64,000 nucleotides of DNA. Source: Ascidiaceihabitans sp039975415. Its GTDB lineage: Bacteria; Pseudomonadota; Alphaproteobacteria; Rhodobacterales; Rhodobacteraceae. How positions within the stretch are numbered: position 1 is the stretch's first letter; each line of letters opens with the position of its first letter. The DNA is taken from the NCBI RefSeq assembly GCF_039975415.1, contig NZ_JBDWHD010000010.1; one strand, given 5' to 3'. The notes under the pieces were generated by a model that saw only the letters and a list, made by a program, of their open reading frames with translations, did not search any database and was not told where the DNA came from. Position numbers and translations under genes: made by a program. Of the stretch, positions 52,507 through 61,875 are shown piece after piece.

Positions 52507-53472
52507 ATGACCGCCTCTGCCCAATTTCACGACCGTATGCTTTCATTGGGTCTTGCCCGTGTGTCTGAGGCTGCTGCCTTAGCCTCTGCCAAGCTTGTGG
52601 GTCACGGCGACGAAAAAGCCGCAGATCAGGCCGCCGTGAACGCAATGCGCGAACAGCTGAACCTTTTGGATATTGCAGGTGTTGTTGTGATCGGTGAAGG
52701 CGAACGCGACGAGGCACCAATGCTTTACATCGGTGAAGAAGTCGGAACCGGCAACGGCCCCGGCGTGGACATTGCACTGGACCCGCTCGAAGGCACAACG
52801 CTGACGGCGAAAGACATGCCAAACGCCTTGACGGTCATTGCGATGGGCCCGCGTGGATCGATGCTGCATGCCCCTGATGTCTATATGGACAAGTTGGCCA
52901 TTGGACCCGGGTATGACGCGGATGTCGTGACGATGGATATGACAGCGACCCAGCGTGTCGAAGCGCTGGCCAAGGCAAAAGACTGTGCCACATCCGACAT
53001 CACTGTGTGTATTCTTGAACGCCCGCGTCATGAGGCGATGATCACTGAAGTGCGTGCCACAGGTGCCGCCATTCGTCTGATCACAGATGGCGATGTGGCT
53101 GGCGTCATGCACTGCGCGGAACCCGGCACGGGTATCGACATGTACATGGGTCTGGGCGGTGCACCCGAAGGTGTTTTGGCTGCGGCCGCTTTGAAGTGCA
53201 TGGGCGGACAGTTCTATGGCCGCTTGACCTTCCGAAATGACGACGAACGCGGACGCGCAGCCAAAGCGGGCATCACCGACCTTGACCGCATTTACACGCG
53301 TGATGAATTGGTGACCGAAGACGTGATCTTTGCAGCGACTGGCGTCACAGGCGGTTCCTTGCTGCCCGCAGTACAACGCGAAGTGGGCTGGCTGACATGC
53401 GAGACGCTGTTGATGCGCTCCAAAACCGGCTCTGTTCGCCGCATGTCTTACCGGACACCTGCAGAAGACTGA
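52507..53472 (+). CDS. glpX: Fructose-1,6-bisphosphatase, class II
   Basis: 321 residues. Metal site VIGEGERDEAPMLYIGEEVG and DPLEGTTLTAKDMPNAL, active-site LITDGDVAGVM, and the late FAATGVTGGSLL. Gluconeogenic phosphatase. The stop is 64 bases from the recJ start. Confidence 0.94.
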   Translation: MTASAQFHDRMLSLGLARVSEAAALASAKLVGHGDEKAADQAAVNAMREQLNLLDIAGVVVIGEGERDEAPMLYIGEEVGTGNGPGVDIALDPLEGTTLTAKDMPNALTVIAMGPRGSMLHAPDVYMDKLAIGPGYDADVVTMDMTATQRVEALAKAKDCATSDITVCILERPRHEAMITEVRATGAAIRLITDGDVAGVMHCAEPGTGIDMYMGLGGAPEGVLAAAALKCMGGQFYGRLTFRNDDERGRAAKAGITDLDRIYTRDELVTEDVIFAATGVTGGSLLPAVQREVGWLTCETLLMRSKTGSVRRMSYRTPAED

Positions 53473-53536
53473 TCTGGCGTCGGCGCCTGTTGCTTTGGTC
53501 GATTGCGGGTATTTTTGATCGCAAAAAGGGGTCGGT

Positions 53537-55276
53537 ATGTCATTTTTAGGGATCGAAGCGTCTTTGACAGGGCGCAACTGGGTTGGCCCATCCGTGCAGG
53601 TGGACCGCGCCGCAGAGGCTTTGACACAGCAAACGGACCTGCCCCGTCCCGTCGCACAAGTGTTGGCCCGCCGCGGTGTCGAACCTGTCGATGCCCCTGC
53701 ATTTCTTGCGCCTTCTTTGCGCGAACTGCTGCCGGACCCGCGTTCTTTGAAAGACATGGAAAAAGCCGCCCACCGTTTTCTGGGCGCTGTAAAGCAACGC
53801 CAACGCATTGCGATATTTGCAGATTATGACGTTGACGGCGGAAGTTCTGCTGCGCTGTTGATCGTGTGGTTGCGCGACCTTGGACTGACAGCCACATTGT
53901 ATATTCCCGACAGAATCGACGAAGGATACGGCCCCAACGATGAAGCCATGGCGGCGTTGGCGCACGATCACGATTTGATTATTTGCGTGGACTGCGGGAC
54001 GCTGTCCCATGGGCCAGTGGCCGCTGCCAAAGGCGCAGATGTTATCATTCTGGACCACCACCTAGGTGCTGAAACACTGCCCGACGCGATGGCTGTCGTG
54101 AACCCGAACCGTCAGGACGAAGATGGTGCTTTGGCCCATTTGTGCGCTGCCGGTGTCGTCTTTTTGATGTTGGTGGAAGCAGGCCGACAAATGCGCGATG
54201 ACAAAGCGCAAAGCCCTGATTTGATGTCTCTTCTCGATTTGGTTGCGTTGGCCACCGTCGCGGATGTGGCACCCCTAATTGGTGTGAACCGCGCGTTTGT
54301 ACGCCAGGGTTTGCGCGTCATGGCCCGGCGCGAACGCCCCGGCCTTGCGGCCTTGGCGGATGTGTCCCGCATGGACACCGCCCCCAGTTCGTATCATTTG
54401 GGGTTTCTTCTGGGACCGCGTGTTAATGCAGGCGGTCGTATCGGTCAGGCGGATCTCGGGGCGCGATTGCTGTCATGTGACACCGAACACGAGGCCGCAG
54501 CGCTTGCAGAACGATTGGATGTGCTGAACACTGAACGGCGCGACATTGAAGCATCCGTGCGCGCATCGGCGCTGGCACAGGCCGAAGAGCGGGGCTTTGA
54601 TGCCCCTCTGGTTTGGGCCAGCGGGGACGGTTGGCACCCGGGCGTCGTGGGCATTGTGGCGTCACGTTTGAAAGAGGCTTCTAACCGTCCGTCGGTGGTT
54701 ATCGGATTTGAAAACGGAGTTGGCAAAGGGTCCGGGCGATCCGTGTCGGGCATTGATCTTGGTGCGCCTATCCAGCGCCTCGCGGCAGAAGGGCTTTTGG
54801 TAAAAGGTGGCGGGCACAAGATGGCGGCAGGCCTGACTGTATCAGAAGACAAGCTGGAAGAGGCCATGGCAAGGCTGTCTGACTTGCTTGGCCGTCAAGG
54901 CGCAGGTGACATCGGACCGGCTGACTTGCGACTGGACGGCCTGATGATGCCGGGGGCTGCAACCATTGAGCTGGTCGAGATGCTTGAACAAGCAGGCCCA
55001 TTCGGAGCGGGCGCCGCCGGACCACGGTTCGCTTTTTCGGATATGCAGATTTTTCACGCCCGTCGCGTTGGAGAATCGCATCTTAAAGTGACATTTGGCG
55101 AGATCGGTGGCCCCCGTATGGATGCGATTTCGTTCGGGGCCTTCGATGGTGCGTTAGGGCCTGCGTTGGAAAACCATGGCGGGGCCCGGTTTCACTTGGC
55201 TGGGCGCCTTGATATCAACAGTTTTCGTGGAAAACAAAGCGTTCAGCTGCGATTGGAAGACGCGGCAAGAGCTTAG
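53537..55276 (+). CDS. recJ: Single-strand-DNA exonuclease RecJ
   Basis: 579 residues. DHH phosphoesterase motifs ADYDVDGGSSAALL, VDCGT, LDHHLGAETLPDA; later GPRVNAGGRIGQADLG and the DHHA1 motif GGGHKMAAG. It degrades 5'-tailed single strands in recombination and repair. Length is typical. Followed by tRNA-Glu. Confidence 0.95.
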   Translation: MSFLGIEASLTGRNWVGPSVQVDRAAEALTQQTDLPRPVAQVLARRGVEPVDAPAFLAPSLRELLPDPRSLKDMEKAAHRFLGAVKQRQRIAIFADYDVDGGSSAALLIVWLRDLGLTATLYIPDRIDEGYGPNDEAMAALAHDHDLIICVDCGTLSHGPVAAAKGADVIILDHHLGAETLPDAMAVVNPNRQDEDGALAHLCAAGVVFLMLVEAGRQMRDDKAQSPDLMSLLDLVALATVADVAPLIGVNRAFVRQGLRVMARRERPGLAALADVSRMDTAPSSYHLGFLLGPRVNAGGRIGQADLGARLLSCDTEHEAAALAERLDVLNTERRDIEASVRASALAQAEERGFDAPLVWASGDGWHPGVVGIVASRLKEASNRPSVVIGFENGVGKGSGRSVSGIDLGAPIQRLAAEGLLVKGGGHKMAAGLTVSEDKLEEAMARLSDLLGRQGAGDIGPADLRLDGLMMPGAATIELVEMLEQAGPFGAGAAGPRFAFSDMQIFHARRVGESHLKVTFGEIGGPRMDAISFGAFDGALGPALENHGGARFHLAGRLDINSFRGKQSVQLRLEDAARA

Positions 55277-55352
55277 AAAAAAATCCAACAATTGAGTGTT
55301 TTTTCTGCTTGCACGCTCTGCGCAGATTGCCTAGAACGCGCCCAGACTTAGT

Positions 55353-55427
55353 GTCCCGTTCGTCTATCGGTTAGGACGTCAGGTTTTCAACCTGAAAAGA
55401 GGGGTTCGATTCCCCTACGGGATGCCA
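55353..55427 (+). tRNA. tRNA-Glu (anticodon TTC)
   Basis: 75 bases including encoded CCA. Acceptor GTCCCGT/ACGGGAT, discriminator G, anticodon stem CAGGT/ACCTG with loop TTTTCAA (anticodon TTC), T arm GAGGGGTTCGATTCCCC. Confidence 0.95.
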
Positions 55428-55478
55428 AGTCTTTTCCTTACATCTATGTGGTTTGTATCGAAAAGACGGCATCTGCCG

Positions 55479-56534
55479 TTAGGATGCATCGCGCACATCT
55501 GGCGCGAAGTCTTCTTGTCTATTTTGCGGCACCAATTGAGTGACCGACTGACGTAATTTAGGATTGAAAAACGTCTGCCGCGCCCGCCCTGCATCTTTTG
55601 ACGCATAAAGCGCGACGTCAGCATTGCTAACCAATTGATCGGCTGTCAGTTCGCAACCGGGTTCGAAAAACGCAGTCCCGATACTCGCAGAAATCTGACA
55701 ATGTTCACCCTGGAACAGTATGGGAACCTCAAGCTTGCTTATGATCCGTCCCCCAATACTGCGCAGCGACGCTTCGGACTGGGCTGAAGGCAGAAGGATG
55801 ATAAATTCATCGCCGCCAATACGGGCAACAGTGTCAGTTTCACGCGTTTCATCGACCATTACGCGAGAGACCACTTGTAGAACATGATCCCCTGCGGCGT
55901 GCCCTTTCGTGTCGTTCACGGCTTTGAAAAAATCCAGATCGATTTGCATCAAAGCGAATGTTCGATCTTCTTCGATGTATCGTTCTAGGAAATGGTCCAT
56001 TGCGCGACGATTTTTCAGACCTGTCAGCGTGTCGGTAAACGCTTGTTCCTCTGCTGCGATTTTCGCGCCTTGCAAGCGCAAGTTCATCTTGCGTGAGGCT
56101 TCCATCGCTGCGGATTTTGCTTCTACCAAGTAAAGCATTTCGATGGTCAAATCCGTGTGCGCGAAATCACCACAGTTCAAGCCGAACTCACCAACGGCAT
56201 CAACGATCGAAATCCCGAAAGACAGGTTCACAACAATCTGTCCCTCGTAAAGGCTGGGCACAAGCACACCCTTCAATTCTGTCATGGGCGGGTCGCGCAT
56301 TTGCAAATGCAACTTCATACCGGAGACATTCAACAGATCTGTCACACTTGCCACGGCCCGTGGACGTTTCAGAACAAAGACTTCCAAAAACCTTTGCCCG
56401 ATTAACGATGGGCCATTTGGATGCAACTTTTGCGTTGTGGGGCCTGCATGAACAATATGACCAGTACTGTTAAGCACCACATGCATCGGACACAACGTGT
56501 CCAACATGCTTAGGAAGTTGTCTGAAGTATTCAT
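55479..56534 (-). CDS. HNOBA-GGDEF diguanylate cyclase
   Basis: 351 residues. The N-terminal 130 residues have the HNOBA layout (DTLCPMHVVLNSTGHIVHAG; a GQRFLEVFVLKRP segment), then a short linker helix and a GGDEF domain with IGGDEFIILLPS and an I-site RETD five residues earlier, so the cyclase appears active and product-inhibited. Its ATG overlaps the upstream H-NOX stop (ATGA), so the pair forms a NO-signal unit making c-di-GMP, as known from other Roseobacters. Confidence 0.9.
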   Translation of the reverse strand: MNTSDNFLSMLDTLCPMHVVLNSTGHIVHAGPTTQKLHPNGPSLIGQRFLEVFVLKRPRAVASVTDLLNVSGMKLHLQMRDPPMTELKGVLVPSLYEGQIVVNLSFGISIVDAVGEFGLNCGDFAHTDLTIEMLYLVEAKSAAMEASRKMNLRLQGAKIAAEEQAFTDTLTGLKNRRAMDHFLERYIEEDRTFALMQIDLDFFKAVNDTKGHAAGDHVLQVVSRVMVDETRETDTVARIGGDEFIILLPSAQSEASLRSIGGRIISKLEVPILFQGEHCQISASIGTAFFEPGCELTADQLVSNADVALYASKDAGRARQTFFNPKLRQSVTQLVPQNRQEDFAPDVRDAS

Positions 56535-57118
56535 TCTACGCGTGCGCCAAGTTCAAACTTGCGCCCTTCTGTAAATTCAGTGACCACTAAAGAAATTGAT
56601 ATTGTTTCAACGCCTTGGCCTGATCCCATATGTTCAAACACTGCCAGAACACCGTAATCGTCTGCCATCGTACGTAAAATACCCATCATGACATGCCCAA
56701 AGCCCACGATGGGGCACGCACACACCAAACTGAATTGCGTAGATGAATGATCGCGCACTTCCAAAGAAGGCAATTCCAGATCAGACACAGCCAACCGCGC
56801 ACGATCCGGCAAATCGTCCAGAGAATTGAGAAACTCAACGAAAGTTACGCCCCCGAACCGTAACAACCGGCGCAACGCTTCTGTATTGGGATGTGACACC
56901 AGATACGTTCCGATGTCTTCCATCACATCAGAACGCGGTTTGTCCAAAACGAAACACACACCGACGATCGCCTTTTCCGTCAACCCGTCTTCGTAGGTCA
57001 GCATTGCTTCGAAATCCGACACATCCAAAGCGGCCCAACGCACAGCGTCATTCCACTTTTCAATGCCATAACTGTCCGTCACGAAACGCTGTATCGCGCG
57101 ATTGGTTAAACCGTGCAT
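56531..57118 (-). CDS. H-NOX (heme NO/oxygen-binding) protein, degenerate
   Basis: 195 residues from the ATG at 57118 (GAGGCAACC before it). The H-NOX fold is clear from MHGLTNRAIQRFVTDSYG, IGTYLVSHPNTEALRRLLRF and NSLDDLP. The proximal-His position, expected in the helix around LDDLPDRARLAV, holds no His, and the YxSxR propionate motif is replaced by VCACPI. Such a protein may not bind heme. It is coupled to the diguanylate cyclase gene. The missing residues are read by eye and depend on alignment. Confidence 0.85.
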   Translation of the reverse strand: MHGLTNRAIQRFVTDSYGIEKWNDAVRWAALDVSDFEAMLTYEDGLTEKAIVGVCFVLDKPRSDVMEDIGTYLVSHPNTEALRRLLRFGGVTFVEFLNSLDDLPDRARLAVSDLELPSLEVRDHSSTQFSLVCACPIVGFGHVMMGILRTMADDYGVLAVFEHMGSGQGVETISISLVVTEFTEGRKFELGARVE

Positions 57119-57207
57119 GGTTGCCTCATACCCTATCCCAAGGTCACCATGCATCAAAACCTGTTAACATTCCCCAAACAGGCGTTTTACGGCGCTATGA
57201 AACACCA

Positions 57208-58767
57208 TCAAAAATCGGTGGGGGCCCCGCCTTCTTCTTTACGTTTTGCAACAAATGCTTCCAATTCTTCCCGAATTGAGACGTCCATTGGCGGTGCCTC
57301 AAAGTTCGCAATGATCTCTTTGAACATCAGATGCGCACGCTCGGGTGTCCAAATTCCACCGGCCACTTCCCATCCTTCGTAGTTTTTCCAATCACTTAGG
57401 AAAGGTTGGTAGAAGGCTGTCGTATATCGATCCTGCGTATGTTGGATCCCAAAGAAATGCCCGTCGTTGCCAACTGACTTGATCGCATCAAGTGCTATTT
57501 CATCAACGCCCGTTGCCGTGATCGCGGGGTCCATATACCTTTGAATCTGCTGCAGGATTTCGCAATCCATAATGAATTTCTCGGGGCTTGCAATCAGCCC
57601 GCCTTCCAGCCAGCCCGCCGCGTGATACACCATATTGGTTCCCGATTGCACAGCCGCCCACAGGCTGTTTGATGTCTCCCACATCGCTTGCCCGTCAGGC
57701 ACATTCGCTGCACACACCCCAGATGAGCGCAGAGGCAACCCGTAAAACCGCGCCATCTGCCCCGTCATTTGTGTTGCGCGCATATATTCCGGTGTCCCAA
57801 ACGCAGGCGCACCGGATTTCATATCAACATTTGATGTAAAAGTGCCAATCGCGCAGGCCACACCCGGATTGATGTATTGCGCCAGTACAATTGCGCATAG
57901 CCCTTCGGCAAGCGACTGGGCCACAGCCCCCGCCATCGTCACAGGCGCCATTGCCCCCGCCAATGTAAAGGGTGTCACAACCAACCCCTGCCCCCGACGC
58001 GCCATGCGCATCCAGCCGTCCATCATCGGATAGTCATGTTTCAAAGGCGAGGTCGAGTTGATGTTGGTGTACATTTTCGGGCTGGCATCGAAATCTTCGT
58101 GACTGTGACCGCCTGCGATGCGCACCATCTCCATCACATCTTCAACCCGTTCTTTGCCCAGCGAATAGGCATGCATGGCTTTGTCGGTCAGGGTCAATTT
58201 GTCGAACAAAACGTCCAGATGGCGCACCGACGCATGAATATCTACAGGTTCTACCGGATAGCCCCCGGCGAAGTGGATACAATTGAAGTATTGGGTCAAT
58301 TTCAACAAATTCTGGCACATCTCGCGCGTGCCGGCGACTTTTGTGCCGATCGACATGTCCCAATAATTGGGTGGCGATGACACGTTGCCGAAATTCAGGT
58401 TGTTACCGCCGATGGTGATGGTGCGGTCCGGGTTGCGCGGCGTGATCGTGAACTCGCTTGGTGCTTTCGCGACCATTTCCATGACGAATTCGCGGCCCAT
58501 ACGGACGTTTTCACCATCAATCGTACATCCTGCTTCACGCAAAATTTCAAGAGCTTCCGGATTTAGAAACGCGATCCCAATTTCTTCAAGAATGCGCATC
58601 GCTCCGTCGTGAATGGCCTCAACCCCCTCGGGGCTGAGCGGCTCGACCGGCGGGTCAATCATTTTCGGCGGGTTCCAGGGCATTTGCTCAATGACAGCTG
58701 ATCCCCGACGCTCGGCTGCGCCAGCACGACCTCCACCGCGGGTTCTGCGTTTGTTGCGTTCGGACAT
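57208..58767 (-). CDS. Trimethylamine methyltransferase (MttB) family protein, non-pyrrolysine
   Basis: 519 residues without an internal amber codon, so it lacks pyrrolysine. N-terminal LSPEGVEAIHDGAMRILEE, the barrel motif NFGNVSSPPNYW, and C-terminal DRYTTAFYQPFLSDWKNYEGWE are those of MttB homologues. Non-Pyl members act on quaternary amines such as glycine betaine (MtgB) or others, using a corrinoid partner. No corrinoid protein or activase gene is adjacent. Substrate unknown. Confidence 0.9.
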   Translation of the reverse strand: MSERNKRRTRGGGRAGAAERRGSAVIEQMPWNPPKMIDPPVEPLSPEGVEAIHDGAMRILEEIGIAFLNPEALEILREAGCTIDGENVRMGREFVMEMVAKAPSEFTITPRNPDRTITIGGNNLNFGNVSSPPNYWDMSIGTKVAGTREMCQNLLKLTQYFNCIHFAGGYPVEPVDIHASVRHLDVLFDKLTLTDKAMHAYSLGKERVEDVMEMVRIAGGHSHEDFDASPKMYTNINSTSPLKHDYPMMDGWMRMARRGQGLVVTPFTLAGAMAPVTMAGAVAQSLAEGLCAIVLAQYINPGVACAIGTFTSNVDMKSGAPAFGTPEYMRATQMTGQMARFYGLPLRSSGVCAANVPDGQAMWETSNSLWAAVQSGTNMVYHAAGWLEGGLIASPEKFIMDCEILQQIQRYMDPAITATGVDEIALDAIKSVGNDGHFFGIQHTQDRYTTAFYQPFLSDWKNYEGWEVAGGIWTPERAHLMFKEIIANFEAPPMDVSIREELEAFVAKRKEEGGAPTDF

Positions 58768-58865
58768 GTCTGGACCCCTTGCTTGTGTTGCAGGTATCCA
58801 AGCGGCACATCACCGCACCGGCCTTTCCGTTTACGACATAAACTGTCGCATTTATTGCGAAGCTT

Positions 58866-59576
58866 TCAGACTGGCCCGTCCAGCCAACCCGGAATGTGAC
58901 CGATATCCGGAAAGATTACATCCGCAAGCGGCGCCAGAATTTCGCGGTCCGCCATCCCTGTCAGCACCCCGATCGTACGCATGCCGGCCGCACGACCTGC
59001 CCGTAAATCATGTGTGCTGTCGCCGACCATAACCACATGTGCAGGGTCACATCCCGTGGCCGCACAAAAGGCCAAAAGCTGACCTGGCGCGGGTTTTCCA
59101 CCGTGGCCGCTGTCGAAACCTACAATAAAATCAAGATGATCAACAACACCGGCAGCCATAAGGTGTTTTCGCGCAGGCGCTTCTGCGTCATTGGTGGCAA
59201 CTCCGGTTTTCAAGCCACGGCTGCGCAAGTCCCTCAAGAAAGGACCCAAAGGCACAGCTTCGATTTGGGGGGCTGCGCCTGCTTCGTCATTGATCAGCTC
59301 AAACACTGCATCGCGCGACAGTTCGGGGCACAGTGGTGCAATCACATCAGCGATTTCCCCCGCTGTGCCTGCAATTACAATACTGTCGTTTTGAAAGCTG
59401 CGGCTGTCCAAATCGAAGCCGATTTGGGCCCCGATCTGTGCTGCACGCACGCGGTCACCGGACGTCAATCTCAGCAACATCGCTTGCGCCCAAGCTTCCC
59501 ATGTGGCTGCGAATTCAAACAATGTACCATCTTTGTCGAAAATAAGCGCCTTAATCGGAGTGTTCTTCATGGTCAT
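58866..59576 (-). CDS. HAD-superfamily phosphatase (phosphoglycolate-phosphatase-like)
   Basis: 236 residues. Motif I ALIFDKDGTLFEF, motif II near KTGVATNDAEAPARKH, motif III/IV with HVVMVGDSTHDLRAGRAAGM. The start is the ATG at 59576, which overlaps the stop of the DUF3572 gene (ATGA). Possible gph-like or nucleotidase activity; substrate unknown. Confidence 0.88.
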   Translation of the reverse strand: MTMKNTPIKALIFDKDGTLFEFAATWEAWAQAMLLRLTSGDRVRAAQIGAQIGFDLDSRSFQNDSIVIAGTAGEIADVIAPLCPELSRDAVFELINDEAGAAPQIEAVPLGPFLRDLRSRGLKTGVATNDAEAPARKHLMAAGVVDHLDFIVGFDSGHGGKPAPGQLLAFCAATGCDPAHVVMVGDSTHDLRAGRAAGMRTIGVLTGMADREILAPLADVIFPDIGHIPGWLDGPV

Positions 59577-59857
59577 GTCCAATGTGTATCTGCGCCGCCG
59601 GGCAAAGCATAGCGGGCCTGCATTATGCGATCGTAGGGCACACCCACAGAATCACAAAACTGTATGACCCAAGCATCTTCCATCATCAAGAAATCCAGCA
59701 GGGCGGCCAAAAACGCAGGGTCAGAGGCGCCGGTGCGCACATCCGCTTCGCTGGCCCCTGTTGCGCCAAGGAAAACAGGCAGTAATTCTTCTTGCCCGGC
59801 CAGCCAGGCCAACGCCTGCAAAGCCAATGTCTCGGCGGATTCTTGCGAGTGTAACAC
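59573..59857 (-). CDS. DUF3572 family protein
   Basis: 94 residues, all helical: ETLALQALAWLAGQEELLPVFL, ASDPAFLAALLDFLMMEDAWVIQFCD, then VPYDRIMQARYALPGG. DUF3572 is often found next to PleD in alphaproteobacteria, as here (divergent). Function unknown. Coupled to the HAD gene by overlap. Confidence 0.82.
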   Translation of the reverse strand: MLHSQESAETLALQALAWLAGQEELLPVFLGATGASEADVRTGASDPAFLAALLDFLMMEDAWVIQFCDSVGVPYDRIMQARYALPGGADTHWT

Positions 59858-59953
59858 TTTAGTTTCCTGTCCTGCTGGAAATCGAAACGCTTTATTAACT
59901 TAAAACGACAAATCTTAGTGCAGACAAAAACGCAACTGCTTTGGTAGGAAGAT

Positions 59954-61360
59954 ATGCACGGGAAGATCCTAGTCATAGATCCGATTTCAACGAACCGGAT
60001 CGTTCTGAAGGTGAAACTGTCCACCGCACACTATAATGTTGTGCAGGCCGGATCCATTTCGGATGCGTTGACAGCAATCAAAAGAACTGTACCCGATGTC
60101 ATACTAACAGCGCAGGAATTGCCTGATGGTGACGCCACATCCTTGATTGAGCGTGTTCGGAAATCACGTCAGATGCGCGACGTCCCCATGATTGCGTTCC
60201 AGAATGAAGGCAGTGACGCTGCCCGTCTGGATTTGCTTGCTGCAGGTTTTGACGATGTCATAGCCAAACCTTTTGATGATATTTTGCTTTTGGCCCGTGT
60301 GCGCAGTTTGGTCCGCGTTTGCAATTCTGCAGCCGAATGGAAACTGCGTGACGACACATCCCGCGCCCTTGGTTTGGCCGAAGCTCCAACAGCTTTCGAA
60401 CATGCCGCGCGCGCCACAATCATGTCCAACAACTCCACAATCCCAAAGGTCTGGACACACCAATTGTCATCTTTGGTCGGCATCACCTTGGACATGGCCA
60501 AACCCCAAAACGGACTGGGACCAACCTGCGATACTGCCAACGGCAAAGAACCCGATGTCTTCATTCTGGACATGGGTCGTGAAAATGCACCTGAAATGTT
60601 ACGGATGCTGGCTGAAATCAGGTCCCATTCGCGCACGCGCCACAGCGGTGTTCTGGTTGTCCAATCAAACAAGGACGCCGATTTAGCCTCACAAGCTTTG
60701 GATCTGGGCGCCAGTGACATCATGACGGAAGGATTCGCCGCCCAAGAAATGGCGTTGCGTATCCAGACCCTGGTCAAACGCAAGCACATCGCCGACAGGC
60801 TTCGCGCAACCGTACGTACCGGTCTGGAAGCGGCCGTCTGTGATCCGCTAACCGGACTGCACAACCGACGCTATGCCATGCCCCATCTGGCCCGGATTGC
60901 AGAAAACGCCCAAAGGTCAGGCAAACCTTTTGCCGTGATGGTTGCGGATATGGATTACTTCAAAAACATCAATGACGTTTACGGCCACGCAACGGGTGAC
61001 GTTGTTCTGGTAGAAACTGCGCAACGGCTCCGAGAAAATCTGCGGGCCGTTGATTTGGTGGCACGCATTGGCGGAGAAGAATTTCTGGTGGTGATGCCGG
61101 GGGTTGGATTGCGCAATGCACGCCTTGCGGCAACCCGTTTGTGCGAATTGATAGGGTGCGCACCGTTCCAACAGCCCGATGGCTCGGGTCCTTTGACAGC
61201 GACCATCAGCATTGGCTTGGCCATCGGAGACGCGTCAACTTTCGAAAGGTACGGCGCGGGCAATGTCGCGGCAGGGCTTTTGGATCAAGCCGACAAGGCC
61301 CTGTATCACGCAAAAGAACTGGGGCGAAACCAGGTCAGGTTAAGTCGTCCTGCCGCATAA
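59954..61360 (+). CDS. pleD: PleD-like response regulator-diguanylate cyclase
   Basis: 468 residues: receiver 1 (about 1-120), receiver 2 (about 150-275), GGDEF (about 300-465). Receiver 1 begins KILVIDPISTNRIVL but the phospho-acceptor site reads VILTAQELP, with no Asp where most PleD have one. Receiver 2 keeps FILDMGREN. The cyclase motif is GGEEFLVVMPG, with I-site RAVD. PleD makes c-di-GMP in the cell-cycle and motility control; here phosphorylation of receiver 1 appears lost. Confidence 0.9.
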   Translation: MHGKILVIDPISTNRIVLKVKLSTAHYNVVQAGSISDALTAIKRTVPDVILTAQELPDGDATSLIERVRKSRQMRDVPMIAFQNEGSDAARLDLLAAGFDDVIAKPFDDILLLARVRSLVRVCNSAAEWKLRDDTSRALGLAEAPTAFEHAARATIMSNNSTIPKVWTHQLSSLVGITLDMAKPQNGLGPTCDTANGKEPDVFILDMGRENAPEMLRMLAEIRSHSRTRHSGVLVVQSNKDADLASQALDLGASDIMTEGFAAQEMALRIQTLVKRKHIADRLRATVRTGLEAAVCDPLTGLHNRRYAMPHLARIAENAQRSGKPFAVMVADMDYFKNINDVYGHATGDVVLVETAQRLRENLRAVDLVARIGGEEFLVVMPGVGLRNARLAATRLCELIGCAPFQQPDGSGPLTATISIGLAIGDASTFERYGAGNVAAGLLDQADKALYHAKELGRNQVRLSRPAA

Positions 61361-61371
61361 ACACGACGGCG

Positions 61372-61872
61372 CTACTGTTTTGGTTTTTTGTGTTTGTGGC
61401 GGCTTTCCAATACCTGTTGAACGTCCACGGCATAAGCTTGACGTGCCGCATCATCCATTTCGCTTACATGTTCGATCCAAGCGGTCTGTGCTGCAGTCAT
61501 GGCTGCAACAGACGTGGTGCCTTGCTGTTTCAGGATCGCTTCCGCCGCGACTTTATCAAAGCTGTCGGCTTCCAACACGGAGACCATCTGAAAATACAGC
61601 GCCCGACGCTGTTTTCTATCGGGCATTTGGGGTACGCTGTCACGCCGCATACGCTTGAAAATGGCGCGGCGATCTTCGCCCGGCAAAGCTTTGACATAGG
61701 GCATCGCATAGTTGGTAAGGCCGGCACCTCGCATAGGCCCGCCACCGCGTGCGCCCGCCCCTACAATGACGCCGATGACCAGCAGGTTGAGGGCCAAAGA
61801 CAGACCCAACACAACTTTGAACAGGCGCGGAATCCGCGTGATGTGATCAGTTTTATTCATATCATTTTCCAT
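61372..61872 (-). CDS. Spy/CpxP-like periplasmic protein (heavy-metal-sensor family)
   Basis: 166 residues. One N-terminal membrane helix (FKVVLGLSLALNLLVIGVIVGAG) and a helical periplasmic part: LPGEDRRAIFKRMRRDSV, RRALYFQMVSVLEADSFDKV. The pattern resembles Spy-type chaperones or the RpoE-linked heavy-metal sensor family (DUF-type). Lies downstream of the sigma and anti-sigma genes, four bases from the anti-sigma stop, probably in the same operon. Confidence 0.7.
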   Translation of the reverse strand: MENDMNKTDHITRIPRLFKVVLGLSLALNLLVIGVIVGAGARGGGPMRGAGLTNYAMPYVKALPGEDRRAIFKRMRRDSVPQMPDRKQRRALYFQMVSVLEADSFDKVAAEAILKQQGTTSVAAMTAAQTAWIEHVSEMDDAARQAYAVDVQQVLESRHKHKKPKQ

Positions 61873-61875
61873 GGG

